From Catenibacillus scindens (GTDB lineage Bacteria; Bacillota; Clostridia; Lachnospirales; Lachnospiraceae): a stretch of 64,000 nt of DNA. The notes under the pieces are model-generated. The model saw only the letters and a list, made by a program, of their open reading frames with translations, was not told where the DNA came from and searched no databases. Shown here in pieces: positions 48,908 through 58,732 of this stretch (position 1 is its first letter; every line of letters starts with the position of its first letter). The stretch spans positions 186,001-250,000 of the forward strand of contig NZ_JACHFW010000004.1 in assembly GCF_014202115.1 (NCBI RefSeq), given 5' to 3'. The position numbers were made by a program, and so were the translations under genes.

Positions 48908-51079
48908 CTATATATTTTTATATTGTCCAGGCGTAATTCCCTCATACTTTTTAAAGGTGCGTATAAAACCTCTGGCATCCAGATAGCCCACCTTTCTGGC
49001 CGTATCCTGTACCGACATTCCGTTTTTTAACAGGCTTTTGGCCTGGCGTATCCGCTCCTTATGAATCGCGTCCAAAATCCCTTCTCCGGCATACTTTTTA
49101 TACATTCCTGAAGCGTAGGAGGCCGTCAGATGGAAAGCGTCGCAGACACTTCCCGCGGTAATGGACGGATCTGTGGCATTGGAAATAATATATTCCCTAA
49201 GCTGCTCAAAGGTGGATCTTCCATCCGTATCCGGTTCTTCCTGTTCCTCCATCCTGGCCAGCATTGTATCCGCGGTTTTATACATCTCATAAAGGGTTCG
49301 CTCCGGGTTCGCATATTCACTGTTGCCAAACCGCTCCCGAAAAGGGATCTGAACAATATAGCGTACCGACTGCATCCGGCTCTTGCTCCGGTCCGGCTTC
49401 ATATCCGGGACGTAAATATGCTCTGTCCATATCTTTTCCAGGAGCTTCCGGCTTCCCACATAATCCTGAATCAGAATCTGATGAATCAGCCGGTTAAGAT
49501 CCGAGCGGAAGTCCTGGGGATTAAGATGGGCGTCCCCTCCGGACTCACTATACCACATCTGCCGCCGAAGCTCCGGGGTCAGCTCCACATATTCGATCAT
49601 ATAATCGGCGTGAAATTTTTCCTCCACGATTTTCTGGAAGGAAGACGTAAAGCTGCTGACGCCGCAGGCCACTTCAATGGAAAGCTGCCCGTCCACATAG
49701 GAAATCGCCCGGTCAATCTTTTCCCTGAGAAGCTTCTCCTCTCCCTGGAGAAGAAAATACACCCGGTCCCAGCCTTCCACAGGATATAACAACACATGCT
49801 CCGCCAAAATCTCCCCGAAAACATTCCGCACGCAAAAGGTCAGCACATTGGCGTCGGAAAGCTCGTTAATATTTTCCAGCCGTATTCCAAAAATATAAAA
49901 ACCGTCCCCGATCTGATCCTTATACTGGGCCTCATAGGCCATCAGCTTCTTCCGGTCTTTTTCCTGACCAAGAAGAATCTGAGACAGCTCATTTTTATCC
50001 TGATCCTTTTCATAATCCTTCACCTTGGTGTTAAGAGCCGACAAATCCCGCAACATCTGATCATAGGACGTGGGAGCGCCGTGATCTCCGGATTCACTTA
50101 AAACAGCGGACATCCTTTCCAGAGGCTCCATATTTTTTCTTGTAAACCGCCAGGCAAGAATCACACTGGACACAAGGAGAGCCACTGTACTAATAACGGT
50201 AAAGCCCACCACAATCAGGGCTTCTTCATAGTAGGAAAGCGCCGGAATCACATAGACGTATTTCAGTCCCCCAAAAACAGAATCCGCAACCGAACAGGTA
50301 TAGGGAACTCTGTTAAAAGTAAATCCCCCGCTTTCCCATCCGGGGCCTTCTGCTTCCACCATCCGCGCTCCCTCAGAATCTGTCCCGATATAGCCGGTTT
50401 CCTCACTGACAAGATAACAGATACCGCCGTCTTCTGATGTAAACAAATTTAACATGGACACGATATATGCCATGTCTCCTTCCAGAAGGATATAAGCATC
50501 CGGAACTGTATAAGAGCTTTTATACACCCCCTGAATCATAAACAGCCGTGCCTGGGACGTTCCACTGTGAATCACATAAAGCGCCGCCTTGTCCGGTGTT
50601 ACCTGTGTCGTGAAAAATTCCCCGTCAAGACCCATGTCCTCAAGAAGCGCCGTACACTCTCCGTCATGATAGATATCCTGACTGCCTATCATGGTAGTCA
50701 ACGCGGCATCTACAAAATAGATATTGTCAATCTCTTCATAAAGCTCCATATTGCTTTCAAAGGAATGGAGCAAATCCAGTACTTCCATCAGGGTTTCCCC
50801 GTAATAGTAGGGTTCCGGCGAAAAATCAGCGATACTCACTACCTGGTTGTCCTTACAGATCTGATCCAGCACATCTTCCATATGGCCAAAAATATTGTCC
50901 ATGGCAAGCTTGGCTTTTTCCAGTTCTCCCTGTGATGACTGGACAATGGACCGTCCGGCCCGGATGACCATAAATATACACAGAAGCAGACCGACAAAAA
51001 CAGAGATAAATGCCATCACCAGGTAGGTTTTTAACATATATCTCTGTATTTTTTTTTCTTTTGCAGTTTTTTCCTTCAT
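48908..51079 (-). CDS. Membrane-anchored AraC family regulator
   Basis: A 723-residue one-component regulator. Two membrane helices (about residues 20-42 and 285-305) bracket an extracellular sensor of about 240 residues; a cytoplasmic linker leads to two AraC helix-turn-helix motifs in the last 100 residues (SVCDAFHLTASYASGMYKKY and SVQDTARKVGYLDARGFIRTFKKYEGITPGQY). The start MKEKTAKEKK is chosen because the longer frame crosses the promoter at 51125-51153 and GGGGTG precedes this ATG. It is the best candidate to bind the shared dyads at 57196 and 60195. Confidence 0.9.
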   Translation of the reverse strand: MKEKTAKEKKIQRYMLKTYLVMAFISVFVGLLLCIFMVIRAGRSIVQSSQGELEKAKLAMDNIFGHMEDVLDQICKDNQVVSIADFSPEPYYYGETLMEVLDLLHSFESNMELYEEIDNIYFVDAALTTMIGSQDIYHDGECTALLEDMGLDGEFFTTQVTPDKAALYVIHSGTSQARLFMIQGVYKSSYTVPDAYILLEGDMAYIVSMLNLFTSEDGGICYLVSEETGYIGTDSEGARMVEAEGPGWESGGFTFNRVPYTCSVADSVFGGLKYVYVIPALSYYEEALIVVGFTVISTVALLVSSVILAWRFTRKNMEPLERMSAVLSESGDHGAPTSYDQMLRDLSALNTKVKDYEKDQDKNELSQILLGQEKDRKKLMAYEAQYKDQIGDGFYIFGIRLENINELSDANVLTFCVRNVFGEILAEHVLLYPVEGWDRVYFLLQGEEKLLREKIDRAISYVDGQLSIEVACGVSSFTSSFQKIVEEKFHADYMIEYVELTPELRRQMWYSESGGDAHLNPQDFRSDLNRLIHQILIQDYVGSRKLLEKIWTEHIYVPDMKPDRSKSRMQSVRYIVQIPFRERFGNSEYANPERTLYEMYKTADTMLARMEEQEEPDTDGRSTFEQLREYIISNATDPSITAGSVCDAFHLTASYASGMYKKYAGEGILDAIHKERIRQAKSLLKNGMSVQDTARKVGYLDARGFIRTFKKYEGITPGQYKNI

Positions 51080-51124
51080 TTTTACACCCCGCACATCCAG
51101 TCTTCTCCTTTTTGAATATATTTT

Positions 51125-51153
51125 ATTATAATCCATCCAAAAAAAATAGTCAA
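51125..51153 (-). promoter_or_regulatory. Promoter of the AraC regulator gene
   Basis: Minus strand TTGACT (51148-51153), 17 bp, TATAAT (51125-51130); start site about 40 nt before the chosen ATG. Confidence 0.82.
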
Positions 51154-51248
51154 TTTGTGCGAAATCCCCGAAAAAGCAATCACAGCCCGGAAGCCTGTCC
51201 CTGCAACCGAACTGTGACAAAAAAGACTGTAATCATCAAATGTCCGCT

Positions 51249-51704
51249 TTATTGTTCTTTTATAAGATATTCTGTAATCATGTCTATTTCCCTTCCGGTT
51301 CTAAAGATCATCCCTGTCTGATTTTCATTAAACCGCATAATTCCCCGCTGTCCCTTCCCATAGGAATGCCACACCGGAAGTCTGTCGCCGGCGCTGTCTG
51401 CCGGCGTCCATACATTAAGATACAGGCTGTCTTCACTTTGCGGCTCTTTATATGGATAAAATTCTTTAATAAAAAAATCTCCGAATGGCGTGCCGCTCAT
51501 TGGCCGGGGCTGAAGACTGATTTTTGAAAACTCATGACACTTACGTATCCCGTCCCATTTTTCCGGAGAAACAGGGGGCATAAACCGCAGCTTTCCCACC
51601 GGCGGGGCAGCATAGGGGATTCCCTTATAGACCATAATGCCGGCGTTATTTCCATGAACTCCTTCCACTTTTCCGTAGCATGTCCCGATCACATCTGGCA
51701 TCAT
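51249..51704 (-). pseudogene. Internally deleted carboxylesterase
   Basis: A 151-residue ORF. Its first about 108 residues follow the N-terminus of type B carboxylesterases and of the intact esterase at 57275 (YKGIPYA, FGDFFIKEFYPY, SLYLNVWTPA, DRLPV). It then jumps directly to a typical C-terminal end (WHSYGKGQRGIMRFNENQTGMIFR). The oxyanion-hole HGGG, the nucleophile GQSAG and the catalytic His are all absent, so it cannot be an active esterase. An AAGGGGG precedes the start. It is the last gene after creatininase 51719. Confidence 0.85.
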
Positions 51705-51718
51705 TGTTGTGTTCCCCC

Positions 51719-52666
51719 TTACTTGTAAAAATTCGGATAAAACTTGTTTTTAGGCAAGACGTCCCCGTATTTTGGAAGCACCACTTCCTGGAAAAACCGG
51801 TCGGCTTTTCTCAGACCGTCGGTGTACTTCTTCCAGTTTACCTTTTCAAAAGCTTCCCGAAGAAGCTTTTCCCCGATGGCCCCTTCTCTTCGCACATCTT
51901 CCCTGGTCAGAGGCAGTGGCTGGCTGCCGTGATTGGACCAGTCTTTAAAATAAATGGCCGTAGGCATATAGGTTCCAAGAAGCTCATGGAGGGTATCAAA
52001 GCCTTCAATGGGCTCAAAAGGCCACTTGTCGGGATTCCCAAGAGCCGCGTCACATAAAGAGCCTGGCTGGTGGTTGACTTCCTCTCCGGTGGGTACGTCG
52101 TCAATGCGGCCGCAGATCTGATAGCAGCCAAGATCCAGCGTGGCGCAGCCAACATGATCCTCATGGGTCACCGTATCTGTATCACAAAAATCACGCCTGG
52201 GCAGTTTAACCCCGTTTCTGTTAAGAGCGTCTCTCGGATCTAAAAACAGCATGGGGCATTTTGTCTCATCAAAAAACTGGCTGATGACCGCGTTAATAAT
52301 GATTTTACTGTCCCCGTGAGCCGGCACAAGAATGATCCGGCGAAATCCCTGATTTTGCAGGCTGTAACAGATACTTTTTAAGTAATTCATACTGTCCAGC
52401 ATATTCATATACACCGTTCCCCGGCCAATGACTGTCCCTCCGGCGGTAAAATAGACCAGGTTTGGAAGGACAAGGCCGTCTACCTGCTCCGCCATCAGGC
52501 GGGAGTAGGCCTCTGCCATGACATATTCAATATCCAGAGGCATGGCCCCGTGCATTTCATTGACCCCCACAGGAACAAAAATAATATCATTTCGCGTCAG
52601 ATAATGCTCCACCTCATAATTGGTCATACTGGGAAGCATCCGTGTTCTCATTTTTATCTCAGACAT
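51719..52666 (-). CDS. Creatininase family protein, copy 2
   Basis: A 315-residue member of the creatininase/FAPy-deformylase-like family of metal-dependent amidohydrolases that open cyclic amides or remove formyl groups. Motifs are VPVGVNEMHGAMPLDIEY (metal ligands Glu and His) and LVPAHGDSK. The usual Asp of the LPxxTD segment appears as Glu, as in copy 1 at 56174. GGAGG precedes the ATG. It is the gene after the LplC-type permease, separated by a stem-loop at about 52684-52714. Confidence 0.85.
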   Translation of the reverse strand: MSEIKMRTRMLPSMTNYEVEHYLTRNDIIFVPVGVNEMHGAMPLDIEYVMAEAYSRLMAEQVDGLVLPNLVYFTAGGTVIGRGTVYMNMLDSMNYLKSICYSLQNQGFRRIILVPAHGDSKIIINAVISQFFDETKCPMLFLDPRDALNRNGVKLPRRDFCDTDTVTHEDHVGCATLDLGCYQICGRIDDVPTGEEVNHQPGSLCDAALGNPDKWPFEPIEGFDTLHELLGTYMPTAIYFKDWSNHGSQPLPLTREDVRREGAIGEKLLREAFEKVNWKKYTDGLRKADRFFQEVVLPKYGDVLPKNKFYPNFYK

Positions 52667-52683
52667 GAATTTTCCTCCATTTT

Positions 52684-52714
52684 ACAACAGTCCGGCAAAA
52701 TCTGCCGGACTGTT
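52684..52714. repeat. Stem-loop between permease and creatininase copy 2
   Basis: CAACAGTCCGGCA / TGCCGGACTGTTG around a short AT loop. A T-run follows on the plus strand only; on the transcribed minus strand it is followed by TAAAATGGAGG, so it may stabilise or space the mRNA rather than terminate it. Confidence 0.6.
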
Positions 52715-52738
52715 GCTTATTTTTTTAATTGTTAAGTT

Positions 52739-53614
52739 TCAGCCTTTAATAGCTCCCATTGTAATACCTTTGACAAAGTATTTCTGGAATAAAGGATAAA
52801 TACAAATTAAAGGCAGTATTCCGATGACGGCAATGGCCAGACGCATGGTGGTGGTCGGCACGCCCTCGCTTTGGGTCGTCAGCGTTGACAGATAGCTGGC
52901 GCTGTTATTAATACTGTTTAACACGTTCATAATACCCCACTTGCCATAATCGCTGATATAGTATGTACCATTCTGCCAGTCATTCCAGTAGGCGATTCCC
53001 TGCATTAAAGCGATGGTGGCCAGAATCGGCTTGGCCAGAGGGATGGCAATACGAATAAAACAGCCAAACTCTGAAGCCCCGTCAATACGGGCCGACTCAT
53101 ACAACTCATCCGGTATAGAACTCTGAAAATAAGATCGGACAAGCATGATCGTGTAGGCGCTGGTTACCAGATTCGGTATAATATAGGCCAGATACGAGTT
53201 TTTCAGATGGAAAATCTGAGTATAGTTGACATAGCTGGCAATCATACCGCCGTTAAACAGCATGGTAAAAATTAACAGGAAGGAGATCACCCGCCGCCCG
53301 AAAAGGTCTTTCTTAGACAGCATATAGGCACATGGGGCAGTCACCACAAGACAGAGAATCACGCCGCACACCGTAACGCAAATGGTAATCAGATACGCTT
53401 TTCCAAAAGTCTCCCACCGGCTTAACACATACTGATAGGCCAGTGTGGACCATTTCCCTGGAATCAGGCTGAAGCCGTGGTTCACCGCCCAGCTCTCATC
53501 GGTAAAAGACGCCGCGAAGAGAATCCAGAAAGGAACAATAATGGCAATAGCGACGAGGGTTAAAATAATATAAGAAAGTAACACAAACCGGTTCTTTTTC
53601 TTCAGTAACGTCAT
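52739..53614 (-). CDS. ABC sugar transporter permease, LplC type
   Basis: A 291-residue permease with six helices and the EAA loop YESARIDGASEFGCFIRIAIPLAKP. It belongs to the LplC/YtcP group that pairs with LplB and LplA-type lipoproteins for import of oligosaccharides or related glycosides. It follows the LplB-type gene by 15 nt. No ATPase is encoded nearby; such systems commonly borrow a shared MsmX-like ATPase. Confidence 0.92.
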   Translation of the reverse strand: MTLLKKKNRFVLLSYIILTLVAIAIIVPFWILFAASFTDESWAVNHGFSLIPGKWSTLAYQYVLSRWETFGKAYLITICVTVCGVILCLVVTAPCAYMLSKKDLFGRRVISFLLIFTMLFNGGMIASYVNYTQIFHLKNSYLAYIIPNLVTSAYTIMLVRSYFQSSIPDELYESARIDGASEFGCFIRIAIPLAKPILATIALMQGIAYWNDWQNGTYYISDYGKWGIMNVLNSINNSASYLSTLTTQSEGVPTTTMRLAIAVIGILPLICIYPLFQKYFVKGITMGAIKG

Positions 53615-53629
53615 ATCCGTTCCTCCCTT

Positions 53630-54562
53630 CTAAAAAATGGCGTCTTCCCGGCTGATCTTACGCACAATGGCGTTAAAGATCATCACCATGACAAAGCATA
53701 CAATGGACTGGTAAAAAGCTGCCGCCGAGGACATGCCCATATTGGTTCCCGATGTGAGCGCCCGGAAAACATAAGTATCAATCGTATCCGTCACTTCATA
53801 GAGCATACCGGAGTTTCTGGTAACCTGGTAGAACAGGGAATAGTCGGAGCGGAAGATCATGCCCATTCCCAAAGTGACCATCATAATGATTGTGGGTTTT
53901 AACATGGGAATGGTAATCTTTGTTACCTGTTTCCATTTTCCGGCGCCGTCTAACTCCGCCGCTTCATAATACTCCTTCCCGAAGCCAACCAGTGTGGAAA
54001 GATAAATAATCGTATTAAATCCAACACTCTTCCAGCTATTGACAATGGTCAGTATAATGGGCCAGTATTTTGGCTCCGTATACCAACTGATCTTATCTAT
54101 ACCAAACAGGCCAAGGAACGTATTAAGAATACCGGTGTCGCTTAAAAATACAAAGACAACATACGCTAAAATAACAAAGGAAATCAGGTAAGGGAGCATA
54201 ATCAAAGACTGGAAAAACTTTTTTGCTCGCCTGCCAATCACTTCATTAAGAAAAATGGCCAGAAACACAGAGATAATCGTATTTAAAATCAGCCATGTAA
54301 ACTGGTATCCTACGGTGTTTCTTGTAATCCGCCAGGCGTCGGAGGCAAAGAGAAACTCAAAGTTTTTCAGGCCGCACCAGGTGCTGCCGGTAATCCCGTC
54401 AATGACCCGGTAGTCTTTAAAGGCGATCTGCAGGCCATAAAGGGGCATATAATTATTAATAATGATGTAAATCATAGCGGGCAGTCCCATCAGATAAAAC
54501 GGGATCGACTTTTTAAACTTTCGCCACCGCCCTCCTTTTTTTGTTACAACTAATGTATCCAT
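53630..54562 (-). CDS. ABC sugar transporter permease, LplB type
   Basis: A 310-residue permease with six helices, N-terminal YLMGLPAMIYIIINNYMPLYG and EAA loop YEAAELDGAGKWKQVTKITIPMLKP. Partner of the LplC-type gene just downstream and of the binding lipoprotein just upstream (27 nt). Confidence 0.92.
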   Translation of the reverse strand: MDTLVVTKKGGRWRKFKKSIPFYLMGLPAMIYIIINNYMPLYGLQIAFKDYRVIDGITGSTWCGLKNFEFLFASDAWRITRNTVGYQFTWLILNTIISVFLAIFLNEVIGRRAKKFFQSLIMLPYLISFVILAYVVFVFLSDTGILNTFLGLFGIDKISWYTEPKYWPIILTIVNSWKSVGFNTIIYLSTLVGFGKEYYEAAELDGAGKWKQVTKITIPMLKPTIIMMVTLGMGMIFRSDYSLFYQVTRNSGMLYEVTDTIDTYVFRALTSGTNMGMSSAAAFYQSIVCFVMVMIFNAIVRKISREDAIF

Positions 54563-54589
54563 CCCTTACCTCAACCTCCAACCTGCAAC

Positions 54590-56146
54590 TTACTTGGCTT
54601 TAGACGCGCGCCATTCATCAAACTGGCGCTGATTTTCCGCAATGATGTCGTCAATTCCCGCTGTCTTTAAGGCAGCCCGGAACTCTTCCACACGGCCTTC
54701 CACGTCTTCTACCATACCGCACATTAAGGACGGATTGTACTCGCCGATAACAGAAGAAACCGCAGCGACCTGAGTTCTTACAGAAGAAGAATCAAATACA
54801 TATCCAAAGGCCTGAGAAAGCTGGGCATTTTCCGCGCTGTACTGATCCAGCGTCTCATACCACTCTTCAGTAAATGGCGCTCTCTGGTAAATTTCCGCGC
54901 TGTCGCCAAAGGACACAATCTGAATACCGTAGCCCACGTTGCTGGCGTCTACGCCTTCCGGATAGTCAATAATATGCTCGCTGACCTTTTCATAATGAAC
55001 CCCTTCAATACCATAGTTCATCAGATTGGCCAGTTCCGCGTTGGTCATAACAAGATTGAGGAACTGAACCGCCTTATCGGGACGCTCGCTGGTCACTGTA
55101 ACGCCAAGGCCGTATTCCGGAATACTTGTTCCTGTAAGGTAAGTATCTCCAAAGTTGATACCTTCCGTTTCCACGCCGGTAATCTTTTTATTGTTTGGAA
55201 CATAAGTAGCATTGACCGACGCGATGTTGGCAATAACCTGTCTGGCCTGCATAGCTGCCACAAAGTTTGTTCCGCTGGTAAGGGAGTCCGGCACCATGAC
55301 GCCGTTTTCCCACCATTCTCTTAACTGAAGGCATTCCTGAAGATATTCGTCCGTATCAAAAATATTTACAATTTCCGTATCATTGGCCATATCCATTAAG
55401 ACGCCATACACCCCGTCTGATCCCATAGATGAGCCAAGCTTATCAAAATGAAGGCCGGTGATATTTAAAGAAACGCCATCGCCGGCAGAGTAAGCATAGC
55501 CGCCAAAATCACTGTCCATAATATTCTGGAAGAGGGCATTTTTATATTCATAGGAGTTTTCAGGATTTTCAGGAATTTCAATATTATACTGCTCAAATGT
55601 ATCCGCATCATAAACGACCGTGTCTTCGATGGCCGGATAATAGTTTCCGGGAACACAGTAATAGTCGTCGCCCACATAGCAGGCTTCCATTAAAACACCG
55701 GCCTTTTCCAGCATTTCCGGGGCGTACTCTTCAAGAAGATCCCCAAGTCCCACTAACAGACCGTTGGCTACAAGATCGGACATACTGGTGGTGTATCCTA
55801 CAAAGATAATGTCCATCCGATCCCCGTCAGAACCAAGAAGACCGATCTGGGTGGCATGGTCGGCGATAGTAATTTCACGGAACTTCACCGTACAGTTAAT
55901 GGCAGGAACGGTAATCTCATTAATGGCGTCCTGAACCATCTCCACATCCGGCTGAGATACGCCGGAGCCGATAAGCTCTACCACAAGCTCATAAGGCTCT
56001 TCGTCGGCATCCGCCGCCTGGCTGCCTGCCTGGCCCGAATCGCCGCTGTCTTTTCCTTTATCGTAGTCATTATCGTTACCGCAGCCGTAAAGAGCGCCGG
56101 CCGCCATAATCATTACCAAAAAAAGAGCTAATATCCGTTTCTTCAT
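54590..56146 (-). CDS. Extracellular solute-binding lipoprotein, LplA type
   Basis: A 518-residue lipoprotein: signal peptide, lipobox LYGC (Cys22), Asp/Gly/Ser linker and a large solute-binding fold. It precedes its two permeases in one operon and follows creatininase copy 1. GAGGAG precedes the ATG. The ligand is unknown; the hydrolase neighbours argue against a simple sugar. Confidence 0.92.
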   Translation of the reverse strand: MKKRILALFLVMIMAAGALYGCGNDNDYDKGKDSGDSGQAGSQAADADEEPYELVVELIGSGVSQPDVEMVQDAINEITVPAINCTVKFREITIADHATQIGLLGSDGDRMDIIFVGYTTSMSDLVANGLLVGLGDLLEEYAPEMLEKAGVLMEACYVGDDYYCVPGNYYPAIEDTVVYDADTFEQYNIEIPENPENSYEYKNALFQNIMDSDFGGYAYSAGDGVSLNITGLHFDKLGSSMGSDGVYGVLMDMANDTEIVNIFDTDEYLQECLQLREWWENGVMVPDSLTSGTNFVAAMQARQVIANIASVNATYVPNNKKITGVETEGINFGDTYLTGTSIPEYGLGVTVTSERPDKAVQFLNLVMTNAELANLMNYGIEGVHYEKVSEHIIDYPEGVDASNVGYGIQIVSFGDSAEIYQRAPFTEEWYETLDQYSAENAQLSQAFGYVFDSSSVRTQVAAVSSVIGEYNPSLMCGMVEDVEGRVEEFRAALKTAGIDDIIAENQRQFDEWRASKAK

Positions 56147-56173
56147 ATACTTCTCCTCTTATCGGTTTACATC

Positions 56174-57088
56174 TTATACCCAATCGCTGATTTTATTTTT
56201 AGGTAATGTTTTTCCAAATTTTTCCTTGATTACGGTATTTGTATATTCTGCCTGATCTGCCATCTGTTTGACAAACAAAGGCATATCCACAGCGTCGACC
56301 ACCTTTCGTAACTGCTCCAGTCCGCTGGCGCAAACCGCATCTCTTTCCTCCGCTGATGAAAAAGCGCCCTGAGCGCCGCCGTGATCCTGAATATCTCCCA
56401 TATAAAAGCCGATGGAGTAGGCAAAGCTTCCGAAGTTAATAATATGGGATATATTTTGCAGACTTTCCGGAAGTCCCTGGAAGGTATTGTGTCCCGGCTT
56501 AAACGTCTCTCCGCGCTTTTCCCTTGGTTCGCAGTTGGGATCAATAATCAGGTCTTCCTTCTGTCCGGTAATGGCATAAGAACCGTAGGTCACATCCTCA
56601 AAATTATTATATTTTGCCGATTCTTCCGGGCCAAGCCGGGTTCTTGCGAAAGCAGTCACCGTCATCTGGTCAATCCAGGCGATGGGGCGTTTTGTTTCGT
56701 CAAAGAAATCCCCCACCAGAGCGCCCAGTGTCAGCTCGGACGTGCCGTGGCCCGTAACATAAATCTGCCGCTTAAATCCCTGGCTCATCAGAGAATAGGC
56801 AATGGCCTTTAAATACATATAACCGTCGTGAACACTCATACGCACCGTCCCCTTTCCGGTAGCGCAGGAGCCGTTATAAAAGTATTTCAGCCCGTCTAAG
56901 ACAAGCCCGTCCACTTTCTCCGCCATGGCAATGGCCATTCCCAGAGGCCCCACATATTCAATTTCCAGCGGGCAGCGCCCGTGCATTTCCGTTGGGCCTA
57001 CGGGAATAAAAATAATGTCATTACGTTCCAGATAGTCCTCCACCTCATAGTTGCTTAATCTGCTTAAAATACGTGTACGCATTTCCAT
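56174..57088 (-). CDS. Creatininase family protein, copy 1
   Basis: A 304-residue paralogue of 51719. The metal-binding segment reads PVGPTEMHGRCPLEIEY and the second motif VTGHGTSEL; again Glu replaces the typical Asp after LP. Family members hydrolyse creatinine or deformylate pyrimidine intermediates; this branch is not characterised to my knowledge. It is the first gene behind the promoter at 57170 with the shared dyad, ahead of the transporter genes. Confidence 0.86.
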   Translation of the reverse strand: MEMRTRILSRLSNYEVEDYLERNDIIFIPVGPTEMHGRCPLEIEYVGPLGMAIAMAEKVDGLVLDGLKYFYNGSCATGKGTVRMSVHDGYMYLKAIAYSLMSQGFKRQIYVTGHGTSELTLGALVGDFFDETKRPIAWIDQMTVTAFARTRLGPEESAKYNNFEDVTYGSYAITGQKEDLIIDPNCEPREKRGETFKPGHNTFQGLPESLQNISHIINFGSFAYSIGFYMGDIQDHGGAQGAFSSAEERDAVCASGLEQLRKVVDAVDMPLFVKQMADQAEYTNTVIKEKFGKTLPKNKISDWV

Positions 57089-57169
57089 AGATGTAATTCC
57101 CCCATTCTTCGTTTATTTTAAAATTGGTAAAAGAGTTTTTTGTCTACCCTCCTTTCCGGTGTTGAGCTT

Positions 57170-57212
57170 ATTATAGACACAGATTTATAAAATAGAAATC
57201 GCCAGGATTTCA
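57170..57212 (-). promoter_or_regulatory. Promoter with shared dyad, creatininase/transporter operon
   Basis: TATAAT on the minus strand (57170-57175), weak -35, and the dyad TGAAATCCTGGCGATTT (57196-57212, minus reading) ending exactly 20 bp upstream of the -10. The same 17 bp at the same spacing precede the MATE/esterase operon. A weak -35 beside a bound activator is typical for AraC control. Confidence 0.75.
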
Positions 57213-57274
57213 TATTTATGGCAAAGTCATAAAATTGACCATGGTGAAAAATTGTGTATTTCCGTGGAAAACCT

Positions 57275-58705
57275 TTATTCTTTCATCTTAAACATCCGCT
57301 CTTCCAGAATGTCCATATAGTCGATTTTTTCCGGACGGATATCATTCTCGCTCATATAAAGCCGGGTTTCGGATTCCTTTGTTACCGGATCCCACACTGG
57401 AAGGCCGTCGCCATTGGGATTGCCGGTTTTGGCGAAATTGGTCCAGTATTTGATCATGGCGTAAGACAGATCGTAGTGACGTCCGTCAAAGTGGCGCCAG
57501 CACCGGTTCAAAGTGCCGAACACATACCACAGCTCCGCGGAGTGATAGGCTTCCCCGTCAGGAACAAAATGATACTCGTCCCCATCGGGGATATAAGCGT
57601 CCATAAAGTATACATAGGCGGGAATCCTTCCCTCCTGAGCCTGCTTACAGCCAATAGCCGCGTCACCTAAAATCACCATATTTTCCACAGGAATCCCTTC
57701 CAGCCAGTCCAGGCTGGCGGACATTGGAAGACCGGTATCTCCTTTTACCGCTCCGGTAATTATCGGCACATTTTTCATATGTCCCTTTAAAAGAGCCATG
57801 CCCGGCGCTTCCTTATATAAAACATTGTCAATACACTGGCGTGGAAATGGCCCCACAACCTGTTCCGCTTCCGCCACCGCGTCATAAAACGCCTCCACCG
57901 GCATCTGCCGCAGATCTTCAACAGTCTTTCCAAGATAATCGCAGACTTTGACCCCCCAGTCCTGGGCGTCCTTTAATGTGGTGGTCATGGCGTAAGACAT
58001 TACGCCAAAAGAACCGCTCTGAATAATGGCTTTATGAAACAGTCCGTCGGTTCTTTCTGTGGACAGATGAGATACTACGGAGCCTCCCCCGGCAGACTGT
58101 CCAAAAATCGTCACATTGTCCGGATCGCCGCCAAAAGCTTTAATATTTTCTTGTACCCATTCAAGGGCAGCGATCTGATCCAGCATACCGTAGTTTCCGG
58201 AAACCCCGTCCGGGCTTTCTGCCGAGAGATCCGGATGGGCGAAAAATCCAAAGTAGTTCACCCGGTAGTTAATGGTCACAAGAACGACTCCTTCTTTACA
58301 AAGGGCTTCACCGTCAAATTCCATTTCATGGCCATAGCCGCTTCCCAGGCCGCCGCCGTGAATCCAGAACATAACCGGAAGCTTATCCTCTGTTGTTTCC
58401 GCCGGCGTCCATACATTCAGCTTGAGACAGTCGTCCCCGGCTTTTTGCTCAAAAGGATAAAATTCCTTTCGGAAGAAATCCGCGAAGGGCAGGCCAAAGG
58501 GACCGCTTCTTTGCATACAGATTTCTGAAAATGTATCGCACACCCGCACTCCGTCCCATGGCTTTGGCGGCTTTGGCGGACAGAAACGGTTGGCGCCGCC
58601 GGTGGTATCCCCATAAGGGATTCCCTTAAAAACAGTAATTCTTGGATTGCCGCAGGCAACTCCCTGTACCACTCCAGTTGAAATTTTGGTTTGTCTGATG
58701 GGCAT
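57275..58705 (-). CDS. Type B carboxylesterase
   Basis: A 476-residue alpha/beta hydrolase cleaving carboxylic esters. Oxyanion-hole motif WIHGGG (about residue 120), nucleophile in IFGQSAGGG (about residue 200) and the C-terminal His region YHSAELWYVF are present. No signal peptide, so it acts in the cytoplasm, fitting hydrolysis of an imported compound. It lies 27 nt after the MATE gene in one operon and just before the creatininase/transporter promoter. Confidence 0.92.
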   Translation of the reverse strand: MPIRQTKISTGVVQGVACGNPRITVFKGIPYGDTTGGANRFCPPKPPKPWDGVRVCDTFSEICMQRSGPFGLPFADFFRKEFYPFEQKAGDDCLKLNVWTPAETTEDKLPVMFWIHGGGLGSGYGHEMEFDGEALCKEGVVLVTINYRVNYFGFFAHPDLSAESPDGVSGNYGMLDQIAALEWVQENIKAFGGDPDNVTIFGQSAGGGSVVSHLSTERTDGLFHKAIIQSGSFGVMSYAMTTTLKDAQDWGVKVCDYLGKTVEDLRQMPVEAFYDAVAEAEQVVGPFPRQCIDNVLYKEAPGMALLKGHMKNVPIITGAVKGDTGLPMSASLDWLEGIPVENMVILGDAAIGCKQAQEGRIPAYVYFMDAYIPDGDEYHFVPDGEAYHSAELWYVFGTLNRCWRHFDGRHYDLSYAMIKYWTNFAKTGNPNGDGLPVWDPVTKESETRLYMSENDIRPEKIDYMDILEERMFKMKE

Positions 58706-58732
58706 ATGTTCTACCTTCTTTCTTCTATTATT

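Noticed and set aside
48908-51220. Longest 770-codon form of the AraC regulator
   Set aside because: The extra 47 codons overlap a TTGACT-17-TATAAT promoter, and a better ribosome binding site precedes the ATG at 51079.
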